Shown here piece by piece: positions 23,501 through 35,822 of a DNA stretch of 64,000 nucleotides. The notes under the pieces are model-generated. The model did not search any database. It was not told the origin of the DNA and saw nothing but the letters and a program-made list of their open reading frames with translations. A program made the position numbers and the translations under genes. The stretch is from Utricularia gibba (taxonomy: Eukaryota > Streptophyta > Magnoliopsida > Lamiales > Lentibulariaceae). The stretch spans positions 3,040,501-3,104,500 of the forward strand of contig NEEC01000014.1 in NCBI GenBank assembly GCA_002189035.1, given 5' to 3'. The first letter of the stretch is position 1. Every line of letters starts with the position of its first letter.

Positions 23501-24446
23501 ATGACCAGCAAGGGCATCCCCTACTTCAAGCAACATGCAGAAATGCTCAATCTCAAGTACCTACACTTTGATGAAGAAGAATTTACAGCCAGGTACAATG
23601 AGGTAAAAGGGGCAAGGGTGTTGCCTTGTCGGGTCATAGATTTCGAAATATTTGTAGAATTGGGCATAGTTACTGAAGTTGATTCAATTTTAGAGGATTC
23701 TGCGATGCTTACTTTATGTGATTTGAACCGTCCTTCTTATGTTGAGTTGATGTATCAATTCGCTTCTACCTTTTGTTATGAGAAACCAGAAACTAAGCTT
23801 GCACCATCAGCCATTATGCTTAAATTTCTAGGAAAGAATTTATCATTATCAATTGCTGATTGGAATGTAGCTTTAGGATTTTGTACATAAAAGCATGTTA
23901 AATCCCATGAATTTGCTACTTCATTGTTTGATTACCTTGATGATTCTAATGTTGAAGAAGTTTATGAAATTTTAATTGATCAACATGTGATGGAATTTAA
24001 ATCCAAAGGGATGAAAGCTGATTTATTTACAGACCTTGCTATGCGATATGTCCACTTGCTTGTTTCTGTTGTGCTGTTTGATTTAATTCTCTTTACAAAC
24101 GTGATTTGTTTGTAAAAGGTTATGCTTTGATAAAATTTCTGAGTTGGAATTTTTGCATGTAGAAACAAAGTTAGCCCCTCTTAATGCTCATTTTCTTAAA
24201 ACTGCTGGACTAATTCGTGCACGAGGAAGTGGATTTGTTTTTAAGTCAATTGCAGGACTTTGTGGGGAGGCACCTCCAATGAAAGAAAAGGGAAAAACCC
24301 CTGATTAGACAGCCATGACCCAAAGGAACGAGAAAGTTTTCTGCTGCACTAAAAGGACTAACATGATATATGATAGGCTCATGAATTTGCTAAGGGAAGT
24401 GAAGGAACTAAAACAGGGAGTGAAGGACTCCTCCCTGACCAAGTAA
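23501..24446 (+). pseudogene. Second reading frame of Athila-like element (unknown function)
   Basis: Starts MTSKGIPYFKQHAEMLNLKY and continues EFTARYNEVKGARVLPCRVI, PSYVELMYQFASTF and KFLGKNLSLSIADWNVALGF to an in-frame TAA at 23,888. The frame then continues EFATSLFDYLDDSNVEEVYE. After a frame change near 24,110 it reads TKLAPLNAHFLKTAGLIRA and ends EVKELKQGVKDSSLTK at 24,446. Blocks like YxELxxQFxxTF and a Trp-x-x-ALGF match the plant-specific domain found 3' of pol in Athila-type elements. The family is usually annotated as a putative plant transposon protein, without known activity. A coiled-coil-like C-terminus is visible. Confidence 0.65.
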
Positions 24447-25343
24447 CATCGCTGCATTGCCTTAGTTTTATTTCTATTTTTATTTTTATTTTTATTTTTA
24501 GGGCGTTAGTCTAAGTTAAGTGTAATTTAGTAGTCCGGTACTAGGATCAGGACAATTTTGCAAGCTATTTGAGGAATTTTCATATGCATGCGTGATGATT
24601 TTCATGAAGTACATGATGCATGAATTTGGTTTTAACCATTTGTACACCTGTGAGCATGAATTTTAACCTACTTATGTTTGTGAGGTAGCAACATGTGTGA
24701 TGAATTCTGATTTGTGCAATCGAGATTTTTTTTGTGTAAGCTGACATATTTGGTTCTTTCATGAATACTGGTGGCCGAAAGGCTTGTAGAAAGATAAAAA
24801 AATAGAGGGGGTCAGAAAAGCATCATCACAAGAAAAGCGATGAGACCCGATGTCTTGAAAAGCAACACACAATTAAAAAGCGTGTGTAGACAACAGAGTA
24901 AAGAGAGAAGGAAGGTTATGAGAATGACTCAGAGGAGTAGGAAACCCTCAGGAGAAATAAGGAGAAGAGTGCTTGGCCCACACTCCATATATAAAGGAGG
25001 AGAGCGAAAATTGCCAGAGTTAAGCTTGAAACTTTCCCTACTCTTGATCTCTGTACAAATGAAAAAAAAAGAGATGAAGAAATGAAAAGAGACCACCAGT
25101 ATCGCTTTAAAAACCTAATTGTGTCATGTTAGCTTATTTAATCTTTGAAAGCACTTATTTTGATGAAATTCACATGTATGCTTGAGTGATTACCCGTCTT
25201 GCACACTAACACTCTTTAAATTCTTGCATTCTGGACTTAAATGTTAAGTGTTTCCATGGCTGTTTGGAAATCCCTCAATTGCTTACCTCCTATTAGTCTT
25301 AGTTAGGACTTGAGGACAAGTCTAGTATCGTTGTAGCATAATG
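24447..25343 (+). other. 3' untranslated region of the family A element
   Basis: Non-coding DNA between the second reading frame and the 3' LTR. A short TATTTT array lies at 24,474-24,500. The bases just before the LTR (GTAGCATAATG) are not purine-rich, so no polypurine tract can be identified. Short open frames at 24,840-25,085 have no recognisable similarity. Confidence 0.6.
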
Positions 25344-25841
25344 TGATAACACATATTTTTTAGTAGCTCAATGCATAGAATTTACTCATTTTGCACTACA
25401 AAAATTAAGTTTTATTGCCTAGTTTCGTATTTTTACGCATAAGCACCATAATTGTGTTATTTTAGTCTTAGTTGGGATAAATCTATGATTTAGTCCCAAC
25501 CTTCTAATAGTTTTATTCGAGCAATGCAGTGTAGGTCGCAACACAAATGTCAAGGAGTCAAACATGCACAGTGTAGTGGCAGAAGATGAGTCCAAAAGTC
25601 TGAAAAGTGGTGCACACAAAATCCAAGGAGGAAAAAGGGAGATTTTAAACTAAAAGAGGAAGAAGAAGGAGGGGACGACGAACTAGAAGAACATAGCTTC
25701 TCTTGAGAAATTATTTTCGTTCTTCATGTTTAATGTTCCTAGCTAAGACCAGATTTGGATTTCCTGTGTGAACGAAGTGTCTGTCCTACTTTTGCTTCAT
25801 ATTGTTCGTTGTTTTTTAGCATTTGTAGCCAAGATGTTGCT
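25344..25841 (+). repeat. 3' LTR of family A element, truncated
   Basis: Starts TGATAACACATATTTTTT and follows the 5' LTR to AGCCAAGATGTTGCT at 25,841, then breaks into an IR1-type repeat. It lacks about 100 bp found at 19,670-19,735 in the 5' LTR and about 600 bp at its 3' end. One C of the LTR stem is missing (25,471-25,500). Confidence 0.85.
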
Positions 25842-25847
25842 CCCTCT

Positions 25848-25960
25848 TGGACGATCGAGAAGATAAGAGGTCCTGCCTTCATACCCTCATGGTCGAATTG
25901 CACACATGTGCCCGTATGTTGCTAATGACCAATGAGTCCAGATATGAGGTTACCTAAGCA
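25848..25960 (+). repeat. Third copy of repeat family IR1
   Basis: TGGACGATCGAGAAGATAAG, TGGTCGAATTGCACACATGTG and TGACCAATGAGTCC follow the order seen at 2,283-2,400 (plus) and in 7,140-7,262 (minus). It begins seven bases after the family A LTR breaks off, so it may mark the truncation event. Confidence 0.5.
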
Positions 25961-27204
25961 TGGATCATTCGCAAGGAATACCTAAACATGGATGCCATCT
26001 AACTTAGGAAGCATGATATGAGGAAGACTCAAAAGATAAAAACGCAAAAATACGAAAAAAATACGAAAAATCGTCCGAACACTGAAGTGAGTAAATAGTT
26101 TGTTTGATAGAGAAGAACTCCTCCCTCACACTTAAATCTGAGGATGTCCTCATCATCAAGCATGTTGAAGGGTACCTTAGCAATGACGCTACATGGAGGT
26201 GAGCCAGGTGTCTAGTTTGGATGACAGTGTGCCGATCTTGAGGAGCCACCAGGAGGGTGCGTTTGTCCGGAGATGCAGAGGCGGTCATCAGAGGAACCTC
26301 CGATGAGTCACCGTATGGATCTACAATGATGTGCGGCAACACAGTGGTCTTGCTCTTCGTTACTACCGGGACAAAGATGGCACGGCCTCTAGCTTCCTTG
26401 AGGTGGTACACTGAAAGAGGTCAACCATATCAAGATATCGGAAAGTGAGCCTCTATCTTGGGTGTGTTGGCAATGAGATCCACGTTGAGGTGCATCGCAA
26501 GCTTTGTGATGAGGAAGGCAAATGGAAGTACTTGTTCACTATGCGATGCCATACAATTCATGTGCGTCGCAATCCATTAGCGAAGGTTGATCAGGATCTT
26601 CTCATCATAGTTCCCTCTTTCACCTCAGTTTCTTCTTCTTCTTTCTCCAAGTCGTCCAGTCTAAATGATATGAAGTTTTTCTTAGGAACTCAAAAACTGT
26701 TTCTGAATGAATGTGAAATAAAAGTAGTTTTAGTAAAAACTTCCTAGCTCCTTCCCCAAAATATCAAATCAAGAAATTCTTTCAGCTAGTAAAACCTATG
26801 GGCATAGAGCTTCGACTTTTATGTTAACAACATAAGCATAAAATAAACCAAGAAACATAGAAATTTTCTTGCTTCGTCTCCTTATGCATGCAAAGTAAAA
26901 CTTCGTCCATTTTCTTCCCCTAATCATCCATTTCTAATGTTTATCCACACCACCCTTGTTGGCATCATGTGCAATTCAATGCTTAACACTTGCTTCCTTC
27001 CAATTGAATCAAATCATGTATGTAGAAATAACAAAATGGTTACTAGTATTCTTTTTTTTTTTACCTCTTCTCCTTTTCTTTGCTCATTCTTAGTGCACCT
27101 AAATTTTTTGAGGTCTTACACTTAGACTAGGAGTAGTGTCCACTAAAGTCTAATTGCTAGTTCTTCTTTTGGAAATATAGCTTCTCCAAATGGATCTCCT
27201 TCTT
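25961..27204. other. Unassigned region before copy B
   Basis: Both strands are open for some 130-190 bases near 26,257-26,448, but neither translation is recognisable. The rest has only short chance frames, with CT-rich stretches near 26,620 and 27,050. Confidence 0.4.
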
Positions 27205-27639
27205 CTTATCACCTCTTCTACATCTGAAAATCTCCCAAGAATGATCTTGTTGATGGGGCTTGAAGAATTTTTTTTTCCTCCTCATTCTTCTTTTTGGTTG
27301 CATGTGCACCCTTTTCCCTCCTTGTTTTTCGTCTACTAGTCATTTCACCCTTCCTCTTATATATTTTTTATTTGATCATTTCTTGTTGCTAATTGTTCAT
27401 TTTTCCCCATACCCATCTTGTTTATGATAGAAATGGTATTAGTTTGATCTGAACTTTGCTATAAAACTTATTAAATAGAATGCTCTAATTGAATGTAAAC
27501 TAAATTGATAATTTATTTCAGTTTAGTAATAAATTAAATAATTATAATGTTATCAAAATATTCAAAATCATAATTCTCCTAATTTTACTACTATGCATAT
27601 TATTTTTATAATTTCAATCTACAATAGAAATATGTGTTA

Positions 27640-27719
27640 TCAATAAAGGTCTAAGCCAAATTTAGCAGCTACTTCTTGATGTTGTGCCCATTGGAGATAA
27701 ACTCCGGCACACTTGTTTC
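27640..27719 (-). pseudogene. atp1: atp1-derived pseudogene copy B, C-terminal part
   Basis: On the minus strand QWAQHQEVAAKFG matches the AQYREVAAFAQFG region of the alpha subunit of mitochondrial ATP synthase and aligns with copy A at 10,838-10,905. The pseudogene is split here by the LTR that starts at 27,720; its N-terminal part lies at 29,720-30,064. Confidence 0.65.
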
Positions 27720-29148
27720 TGTTGGTGTATGTGTTCTAGAGACAATCAATTTATTGGTAAATCTTATCTTTTGATGTTTACATCATTGATAAAATTCTCT
27801 ACTTGATCTATGTGCTATAGAAATTATGATGAGATCATAATGTGAGATTCTTTAAGCACTCATGATCAAGTTAAAACTCCCTGGCTAGAGTATTTGTGAA
27901 ATGAGGATATCACAAATATGGATAAGCTGGCACACATTGAGTTCCCTAAACAGTTTGGGCAATGGTTCTCACAATTGATATAATGAGATTACTAGAACTT
28001 ATATGTGGATGTCGATTAGAGAATCGATTCACTGGATGACTCATCTTCGAGAGGCTACTATGGGAAGCTAACCAAGTGCCAACAGCAAGATCTCGAATAT
28101 GACAACCGTGCAAGTAAGCTTAGACTTGAGGTCAACAAAGTTATCATGATCTTAAGCTCACATTTTCGCTCATTACTATGGGAGCCTAACCATGGCTTGC
28201 CTAATATGGATGAGTAGGGATGTGACTTCTTAAGGTTGGAGATAGTTGATTGATCAATAAAGGATTCATCACTCATGTTAGCGATGAGATCGTTTCTCAA
28301 GTAATTGCATCAAAGCCTAACAATAAGTCCTTGGCCCAGGGTAATGATACTCGAATTGTTTTAAGTAGGTCATTGAGTGTTATTGCTTGAATGCAATTAT
28401 AAGTTCGATACATCAGAAAGACACACACCCATGTTCTGGTATCGAATGAGATATAAGTATGATGAAAGTTGTTCATTGCATGGTGGCTGGTCATGGAAAG
28501 GTTCAATCAGTTCACCTGATTATTCTTTAATCTTGTGGATCATGATATGCTGCTAAACATCACTCATGATCGATAATAATGTATTTGATTAATCAAGAGT
28601 TAATTAATAAATTTATTATTACGGCCTTAATTGAAGAAGCCTATAGGGTCACACACAATAGTGGAGTCACTCATCGATATAAAATAGAATGACACAATTA
28701 CATGAGATGTAATTGGTAAAGTGGATGAATTAAATAGAGAGCTATTTTGAGATTAATATTGATTAAACTCAAAATAAAAGATCTCATGGAGATATGATTT
28801 GATATGTCACAAAATATCTATAAAAAAGATTTAGATTTGAGATCTGCTCCAAGGTCTTCGTGCTCTTTGAGACTGATCCACAAGGAGGCGTTTTTCTCTA
28901 CTAGCACCTGAGAAATTCGACCAGCATTCAAGAGCTTTAAGAAGGTTATCGACGGAGTGCTCCACGTGTGGATACCATAGAGGCCGTTTGCTATTGGCGG
29001 TTGGTGAACAACAGAGTCATCTGAAAGGTATTTTGAACATCCCTTCATCTGATGTATACTGTATTCCAAGATCTACATTTGAGGTTTCTCAAAAAAATTT
29101 TAATTTCCTTTGCTTTTGAGACATACGATGTCTACGAGAAACCCAACA
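27720..29148 (+). mobile_element. Solo LTR of copia-like family D
   Basis: 1,429 bp starting TGTTGGTGTATGTGTTCTAG and ending GAGAAACCCAACA, so the ends are inverted (TGTTGG / CCAACA). Partial copies of the same family are at 45,704-46,498 and 55,435-56,449. It sits within the atp1 pseudogene of copy B and is absent from the equivalent place in copy A (near 10,890). GTGGTTCTACAG directly follows the right end and could be a decayed PBS, in which case some internal sequence is retained. Confidence 0.78.
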
Positions 29149-29719
29149 GTGGTTCTACAGTGAATGACCAGAAGGCTTTACTGGGTGCAAACCTAGAGTT
29201 TTATCTGGCTAATTGTGATGTGCATTCTCACGTAAACACAATTAACTCTAAACATCTGAAGCATCCTTGAAGGTGTTTTATTTGGCTAATTGCGGCGTGG
29301 ATACTCACATAAACACAATTAACTCTACACAACATCTGAAGCATCCCTCTAGTCTACGGCTGGGAACTCTGTGTGTGTGTGAGTACAAAGGCGTCTCTGA
29401 TTTACAACACATCACCTCTTATGAATAGTTAGAGCCCTCTTCCATCAACACGTACTCCCAATGCAGCACACCATTGTCACTGACACTGATTGTTCTTCTC
29501 ATGTCTAAGTTCAACCATTTACCACTCCTAATATGGCTTTGTCCAGCTGTTGCTAGTCTCATGGAAACCAATGCTGATCAAACATAGTTGGAGTCTATTG
29601 CCATTTTTATGCCGCACTCAATCTCTATTTTTTTTGTTAGTTAGTAAGTGTTTTTGTCATGTATTTATGACAATCCTGCTTCACTGATGGAAATATAGTT
29701 TTTTGTTAAATAACTCTCA
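29149..29719. other. Sequence after the family D LTR, with a tandem duplication
   Basis: Absent from copy A. It contains a 78-bp unit repeated twice (29,199-29,276 and 29,277-29,348), each reading TTTAT(C/T)TGGCTAATTG and AACACAATTAACTCTA. It is perhaps internal sequence of the family D element. No coding frame recognised. Confidence 0.45.
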
Positions 29720-30064
29720 AATTTTCCTTTACGATTCAGCCTTACATGCAACCGCAAAGCTTGAGAGTTATGCCTTCAAATTTAACAACCATTTCCCATA
29801 GGAACATCCACAATAGTTCCAGTGCACTCCACAAAATATCCTTGAATAGCATTTCAATCTCATTCTTAAGATTGAAATGCTATTTCTTTCACACAACTGG
29901 AAAAATTCAACCATTTCCTTAGCCTAAATATCATGCAATCCATAAACACATACAATACAATATCCATTTGAAACCATTCGACTGATCTCAACAACTTTCA
30001 AAATTGTGTAAAAGTTGCTAATTCAACTTTCTAACAAAGTTTTGTCACTCTCTACTATTCCATT
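29720..30064 (-). pseudogene. atp1: atp1-derived pseudogene copy B, N-terminal part
   Basis: The minus strand reads NFYTILKVVEISRMVS, then VCVYGLHDI, a TAG, and AKEMVEF, which fits the alpha-subunit N-terminus (VYGLNEIQAGEMVEF) better than copy A does. NLKNE follows. After a jump VECTGTIVDVPMG matches the SGSIVDVPAG-like segment that copy A has lost. The two copies therefore decayed differently from one longer ancestral insert. Multiple stops; not functional. Confidence 0.75.
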
Positions 30065-30115
30065 CATATGATAAAGTCACAAAATTCCACTGTTCGTAGT
30101 TTATGAGATAGAATC

Positions 30116-30323
<208 letters not shown>

Positions 30324-30643
30324 GCAAGGAAGGAAGATGGGTAGAGTTTTAGGAATCCAAATCTTTATACCTCTATTTATTTGTTACAAGTCTCTGAAAT
30401 TTTATCTGTCAAAAAAAAAAAAACAAACTCTGTCATTCAGTTAAGCCTTTCTTAAAGAATTCTTATTATTAAATGGGGATATGTTGCTCTTAATCACAGC
30501 ATAACAAATAGCAAAACCTCTTCACGCCCAGCCTTCCCATTAGCTTCGTATTACCTTAATTGGTGCCACATTCATACACGACCTAGAATTATAGATTAAC
30601 ACATCCCACATGCAATGCGAATTGGGATATTTTGGGTCCATGC

Positions 30644-30973
30644 TATTGTGTCACAGTTCTCGCTGCAAGTAATAGATGAAGACGAAGAAAGCCTGAGGTG
30701 TGTGTAGCACACTGCCCTTGAGAAATTATTTCAAGAATGATCAAGTAATCACCCAAGGTTCAACAAACTCGTCAATACACACATTGGAATCAGCAGAAAT
30801 GTGATATTTATAAGGAATAAACCATCTTCTGCACTCAAAGAGTCACAACTCTTTGTATACCTTGAGATTTTAAACCTCTCAATGAATGTTAAGGTCTCCC
30901 AAAAGTCTCATTCATAATATTCAAATGGTTATACATGATTAGTATTCCAATGATATTGCTAAAGTCTCTAACA
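30644..30973 (-). repeat. 3' LTR of the copy B copia element
   Basis: On the minus strand the LTR begins TGTTAGAGACTTTAG right after a GTGTGGGGGAT purine tract, which is the expected order. The stretch 30,720-30,973 matches 35,823-36,062. Its outer end near 30,644-30,648 is approximate. Confidence 0.75.
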
Positions 30974-30986
30974 ATCCCCCACACAT
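30974..30986 (-). promoter_or_regulatory. Polypurine tract of the copia element
   Basis: Minus strand TGTGTGGGGGAT directly upstream of the 3' LTR; this is the priming site for plus-strand synthesis in LTR elements. Confidence 0.7.
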
Positions 30987-31679
30987 TGGAATACTCATTA
31001 GTGTTTCTTTTCTTCATTCAACTTAGACCATATTGCATGGGTCATGGTGTTCTTTCAAACTATGAACCAAGACTTTAGACATGTGGAATATGTAATACTA
31101 GAGGCACAGTGAAATAAGAATTTTTATGAACCATGCCTCATGGTATATAAAAATGTTCAACAAATCACAATCCAGTCTTGAACTTCATTTCTCAACGCCA
31201 TTTTGCGCCTTTGTAGCCATGCGCAGCCCTGTCTTAATTCATGAAAGCTTTAGAAATTTTTACCATCATTCCATAGAATCAGCCCAACTTCACTTTCACA
31301 TAGGTGGATAATTAATCATCTCCACCATGATTTTCTGTCCATTAAGAGTAAGACTCACCCCTTCATTATTAATGAGCATCTCTTACAACATCGATTTAAG
31401 CTAATTAGGGAAATGCTCCAATATTAATGTATATTTCTTTTTTACCCATATGAATCTACTTCATATTATTCCAATCAAATAGATGGAGTATCCGTATACA
31501 CTAATGATCTAATGGTAATAAACCCATATCCCTTGTTTTCTCAATTAGTTACCTCCTAATGGCTTTGTCAAATGATCAGCCAAGTTCACCTCCGATCTCA
31601 CAAACCAATGTAAACCACTCCATTCTTGAGCAATTGCTTGACAACATTATGTCTCAAGCGAATATGCCTACTTTTACCA
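30987..31679 (-). other. 3' untranslated part of the copia element
   Basis: Between RNase H and the polypurine tract. No sustained frame was recognised, but fragments of the RNase H tail may persist near 31,560-31,680. Confidence 0.5.
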
Positions 31680-34600
31680 TTAGTTTTTATTTCTTGCATT
31701 TGCGATTGCCACTTGGTTGCCACAATGTACTAACTTAGAGGTGATCAATCTCTCTTCAATATTTACCTCAATTAAAAGAGTCCTACACCATTTGACTTTC
31801 ACACATGCAAGCTCTAGAGTAATAAATTCCGACTCCATTGTCGAACGAGCTACTAGGGTTTGCATGGTTGACTTTCGAGCCACAGCTCCCCCTCCCATCG
31901 TAAACACATATCCACTATTACATTTTGTATCATTTGAACTAGAATTCCAGTTTGCAATAAAGCCCTCTAAGATTGTTGGAAAACTCATATAGAATATTTC
32001 ATAATCCATTATTCTTTTGATATAACTTAAAAGTCTCACCAAAAGCTCGGCAATGTACTTCACTTGGATTTTTATTATACCTTCAAAGCCTCGAAACTGC
32101 ATATGCCAATATAGTTTGCTAAATGTAGCACACTTCCAATTAGTTGCGCATGGTTTGAGACATAGGCTCTCCCCGATTCTTTACAAGGTTCAAACCAGAA
32201 TCATATGGGGCATTAGCTGGTTTTAAATTAGAATAACCAAACATTTGTAAGATTCTTTCTACATAATGCTTTTGTACCAGCATAATACCATAATTATTTT
32301 TCACAATCTTTAAGACAAGAATCACTTGTTCTCCCAAGTCTTTCATATCAAATGTATTTGATAGAAACTTCATTATGGTACATATAACATCTAGACAAGT
32401 ACCAAAAATTAGCATGTCATTTATGTATAATGTTATGATCACACCATGTCTGTTTTCCTTCTTGAGATATATACATCTATCTACATTAGAAATGACGAAC
32501 CCTTCATTTATTTGTGTGAAATTCATCTTTTCATGCTATTGTTTTGGTGCTTGTTTTAATCCATATAAGGGTTTTCTCAATTTGCATACTTTTGTCATTT
32601 CTTTCTATCATATAACCCTCTTGCTACCACATATAAATTTCCTCTTCTAAATCTCCAATTAGAAAGGTAGTTTTGACATCCATTTGATGTATTATTAATT
32701 TATGTGTGGCTGACATACTTATCAATGCTCGAATTGATGCTATTCTCGTATTAGGAGAAAAGGTGTCAAAGTAATCTATATTTTCCTTTTGAGTGAAATC
32801 TCTTGCAACTAATCTTGCTTTATATTTATCTACACTATCATCAGATAGATATTTCTTTTTGAAAACCCATTTGCTACTGATTGGCTTCCATCCTGGTGAT
32901 TAATCTACAAGATCCCAAGTGTTCTTTATAAATGAGTCTAACTCTAATTTAATGCTTATTTTCCACTTATCATAGTCATGTGACGACATGGCCTCATGAT
33001 ATGTTTTTGGCTCATCATTCACCAAGTACATATAATAATCTCCTCTAAAATCATTTGGAATTCTTCTCCTTTTTCCCATTCATTAGAATGATTAGGTTGA
33101 GGAGGATTCCTCTAAAATAATTTCCCATTCTTTTTTTAATGGAAATTTCGTTTTAAAGAATTCAGCATTCTTTGTCTGAAGAATAGAGTATATGGCTACT
33201 TCATCACTTTTTAATACCAGAAAATGATTGATAGGGAGCCGAATTTTGTGCATATCCAATAAACATGCAGTTATATGTTTGAGACCCAATTTTCCTCTTC
33301 TTCAGTCCCATTAATAGGGCTTTTGCTAAACATCCCCACACTTTCAGATATTTAATATCGGGTGTATACGCTTTCCACATCTCATACAAGGGTCTTGCCA
33401 GTTATGTTATGTGGAATTCTGTTTTTTAAAAGACATACTATTAAGATGGCCTCTGTCCATAAGTTCTCATGAGCGTTTGTTGTGATCATCATGCCATTCA
33501 TCATTTCTTTGACAATTCAATTTTTTTTTCAGTTCTGTCATTACACTCATGCAAGTAAGGTGGAGTTGTTTCATGAACAATTCCATGGTTCTCACAAAAC
33601 CCATTTTAGGTTTCACGCCTTGATCTGTCTTCAAGCATTTAATTGTCTTGCCCAATTGGTTTTCCACCTCCTTTTTATAAGTGATGAATTTTTTGTGGGG
33701 CTCACTCTTGGATTTAAGAAGATAAAGCTTAGAAAATCTAGAATAATCATCAATAAAGATAATATAATATTTAATATCTCCTCTTGTTTCATGAAACTTC
33801 ATATCACCAATATTGCTATGAATAAATTCAATAGGTTAAGCTTTCCTTTCAGCCTTGTGACACATTTTCTTTTGTTGAAGATGCTTCATTCATTCATTGA
33901 ATCAACATTTAATTACATAGAGACCATGGGATTTGTGTTCCTTTTCCTATAAATATATTATTTTTAGTGAGAATAAATTTCCCACTCTCCAAAGTCATTT
34001 TTATTCTAGCATCATCTTGTATGGAAGCTGACACCAAATTCGACCCCATGCTTGAAACATGAAGCACATCGTTCAAACAGAGAAGTTTTTCAGAGGTGAG
34101 AAGGAGATCCACTTTTCCTTTGCCAGTTGTGTGTGAAGATCCCACTAGAATTTATCTCCCATTAATAACCTCATAATCATTGAAGAATTCTTTAATAAAG
34201 CATGCTTTGTAGCCCCAGAGTCTACAAGCCGCACATCTCTTTGAGTAGAGACAACAGGATGTATTTTAGAAATCATGGCAGCAATGATCTCATCATCTCC
34301 AATAACAAGGTTTGCCTTGTTATTAGAAGGTTTTTTCTTATGCACAAGAGTTTGCCTCATCCAGCATTGATCAGCATAATGATCTGGTTTTGCACAGGCA
34401 AAGTAGTGGCCCTTCTTCTTCTTGAAGTTGGAAGATTTCACACCAAGTGATTTCTCACCTTTGAAAGTAGAGGCATTTTTCTTGATAAATTTAGAATTTT
34501 TATCTTTATCCTTCACAAGGTTTGCTTAGTTTCAAGTTCCTTCCCCAAGATGGCAAGATGCATATCTGATTTCTATGCTATTTTCAATAATGATGTGCTT

Positions 34601-35060
34601 CATTACTTCAGAGAGATACATCCTCTTATTCCTGTGTTTGAGTTGCAGCTTGTAGTCATTCCACCATAGAGATAGTTTTTCAATGAGTGTTTCGGCTAGA
34701 AACTCATCAGGTAGTTTGATGTTTTCACCATTCAACACCTCTAACTGATGTTCATGAACGTCCTTATCTTCCATCATTTCCCAGTGATAGAATTTGGAGC
34801 AAGCTTACTTCTGTTTTACTGCATCTTCTGCAATGTACTTTTCCATCATGGATTCCCATATCTTCTTTGAATTTGTGGAGCTTACATAAATGTCAAAGAG
34901 AGAGTTAGTAAGGGAGAATTTATCTCCCATTAATATCCTTCCACCTTTTGTAGTTGGCCCCATTGGATTCTTCGATTCTGGATGTATCAGGATATCTGAT
35001 CATCGCTACTGGTGGATGTATGTTCACTCAAAAGCTCATTGAGATCATCTTGAGCAATAC
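31680..35060 (-). pseudogene. Copia Gag-Pol polyprotein, decayed
   Basis: Minus-strand order: Gag start RYPDTSRIEESNGANYKRW (about 34,990), Gag core IKLPDEFLAETLIEKL (about 34,700), zinc knuckle ACAKPDHYADQCW, protease RLVDSGATKHAL (about 34,210), GAG-pre-integrase LNDVLHVSSMGSNLVSAS, integrase FIDDYSRFSKLYLLKSKSEP (about 33,730) and YLKVWGCLAKALL. RT then shows HQMDVKT (about 32,680), CIYLKKENR and LYINDMLIFG (about 32,415), and RNase H shows SGYVFTMGGGAV and ARSTMESEFITLELA. Three losses of key residues: the first Cys of the knuckle is Tyr, RT YVDD reads YIND (32,419-32,421), and several stops break the chain. About 3.4 kb, close to a full internal region. Confidence 0.9.
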
Positions 35061-35589
35061 TAGCACCAATTTTTTTTCCTATTATGGATTATATTGATGT
35101 TTTTTTATTGATTATATTAGAATTCATAGCTCACCATTTGTGCAATACCTATAAAACAAATATTCACAAATACATATGCTTTTGATAAAATTTTATTGAA
35201 GGAAAATTCAATACAAGTGAAATTGTAACATTAACGAAATTACAAAATCATCATACTTTTAATAATCATCAATGACATAAAAGCTATTTAACAAACACAC
35301 ATGATAAGAATTGTATGATATAATTAAAAAAAACAAATTAAGTAAGAGCCTTATTATTGATTTCTAGATAATGATTATCTAATGTCATAAATAATCAGCA
35401 TTGAGTGCACGTATGCATTCCGCCACAATGATGACTCTCTTGTCTTGGGGTACTTGTTCTCCTTCTTGAGTATCTTAGCAATGAGAGCCACAGACCGATG
35501 TGATGAGTAGTGGTTCCAAAGGTAATATAAGAGCGTAGGTCCCAATGGTAAAATCATGATGAAAATCAAGGATTGAAAACTAAAGCTAA

Positions 35590-35822
35590 ATGAATTGTGA
35601 CTGATCCCAAAACTTTATTCTCAATTAGGGATAAACCCTGGATGGCTAAATCATATATAGTCAAAGAAAAAATGAGGATTAATAATTCATTATTTTATAA
35701 GGCTATTTTAGTGATTTAATTATAAAATAACTAATATCCAAATATTAATACTATCTAACCAAACAAATTATATCCAAATTATTTAAACTCAATCAATACA
35801 TTTTCGGCCAATCAAACGCTCC
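35590..35822. mobile_element. Possible MITE abutting the 5' LTR remnant
   Basis: AT-rich 230 bp whose right end, read on the minus strand, is GGGAGCGTTTGATTGGCC, a terminus style of small hAT-type MITEs. It lies at the broken edge of the copia 5' LTR. The left end and target duplication were not found. Confidence 0.35.

Larger units (their letters stand above)
19334..25841 (+). mobile_element. Athila-like Ty3/gypsy element, pol-deleted, 3' truncated
   Basis: A 5' LTR (19,334-20,521) is followed by an Asp-tRNA-type PBS, a gag-protease frame, a conserved hairpin, a second reading frame and the first 498 bp of the 3' LTR (from 25,344). The two LTRs share their start TGATAACACATATTTTT and most of the next 500 bp; the 3' copy lacks about 100 bp internally. 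No RT, RNase H or integrase core is present. Breaks: stops at 20,954 and 21,347, frame changes near 21,480 and 22,250, a stop at 23,888. This is the best-preserved element of the window but not functional. Confidence 0.85.

Noticed and set aside
26004-26448. Overlapping long frames on both strands
   Set aside because: Neither translation shows a domain, Met context or repeat partner; most likely chance.
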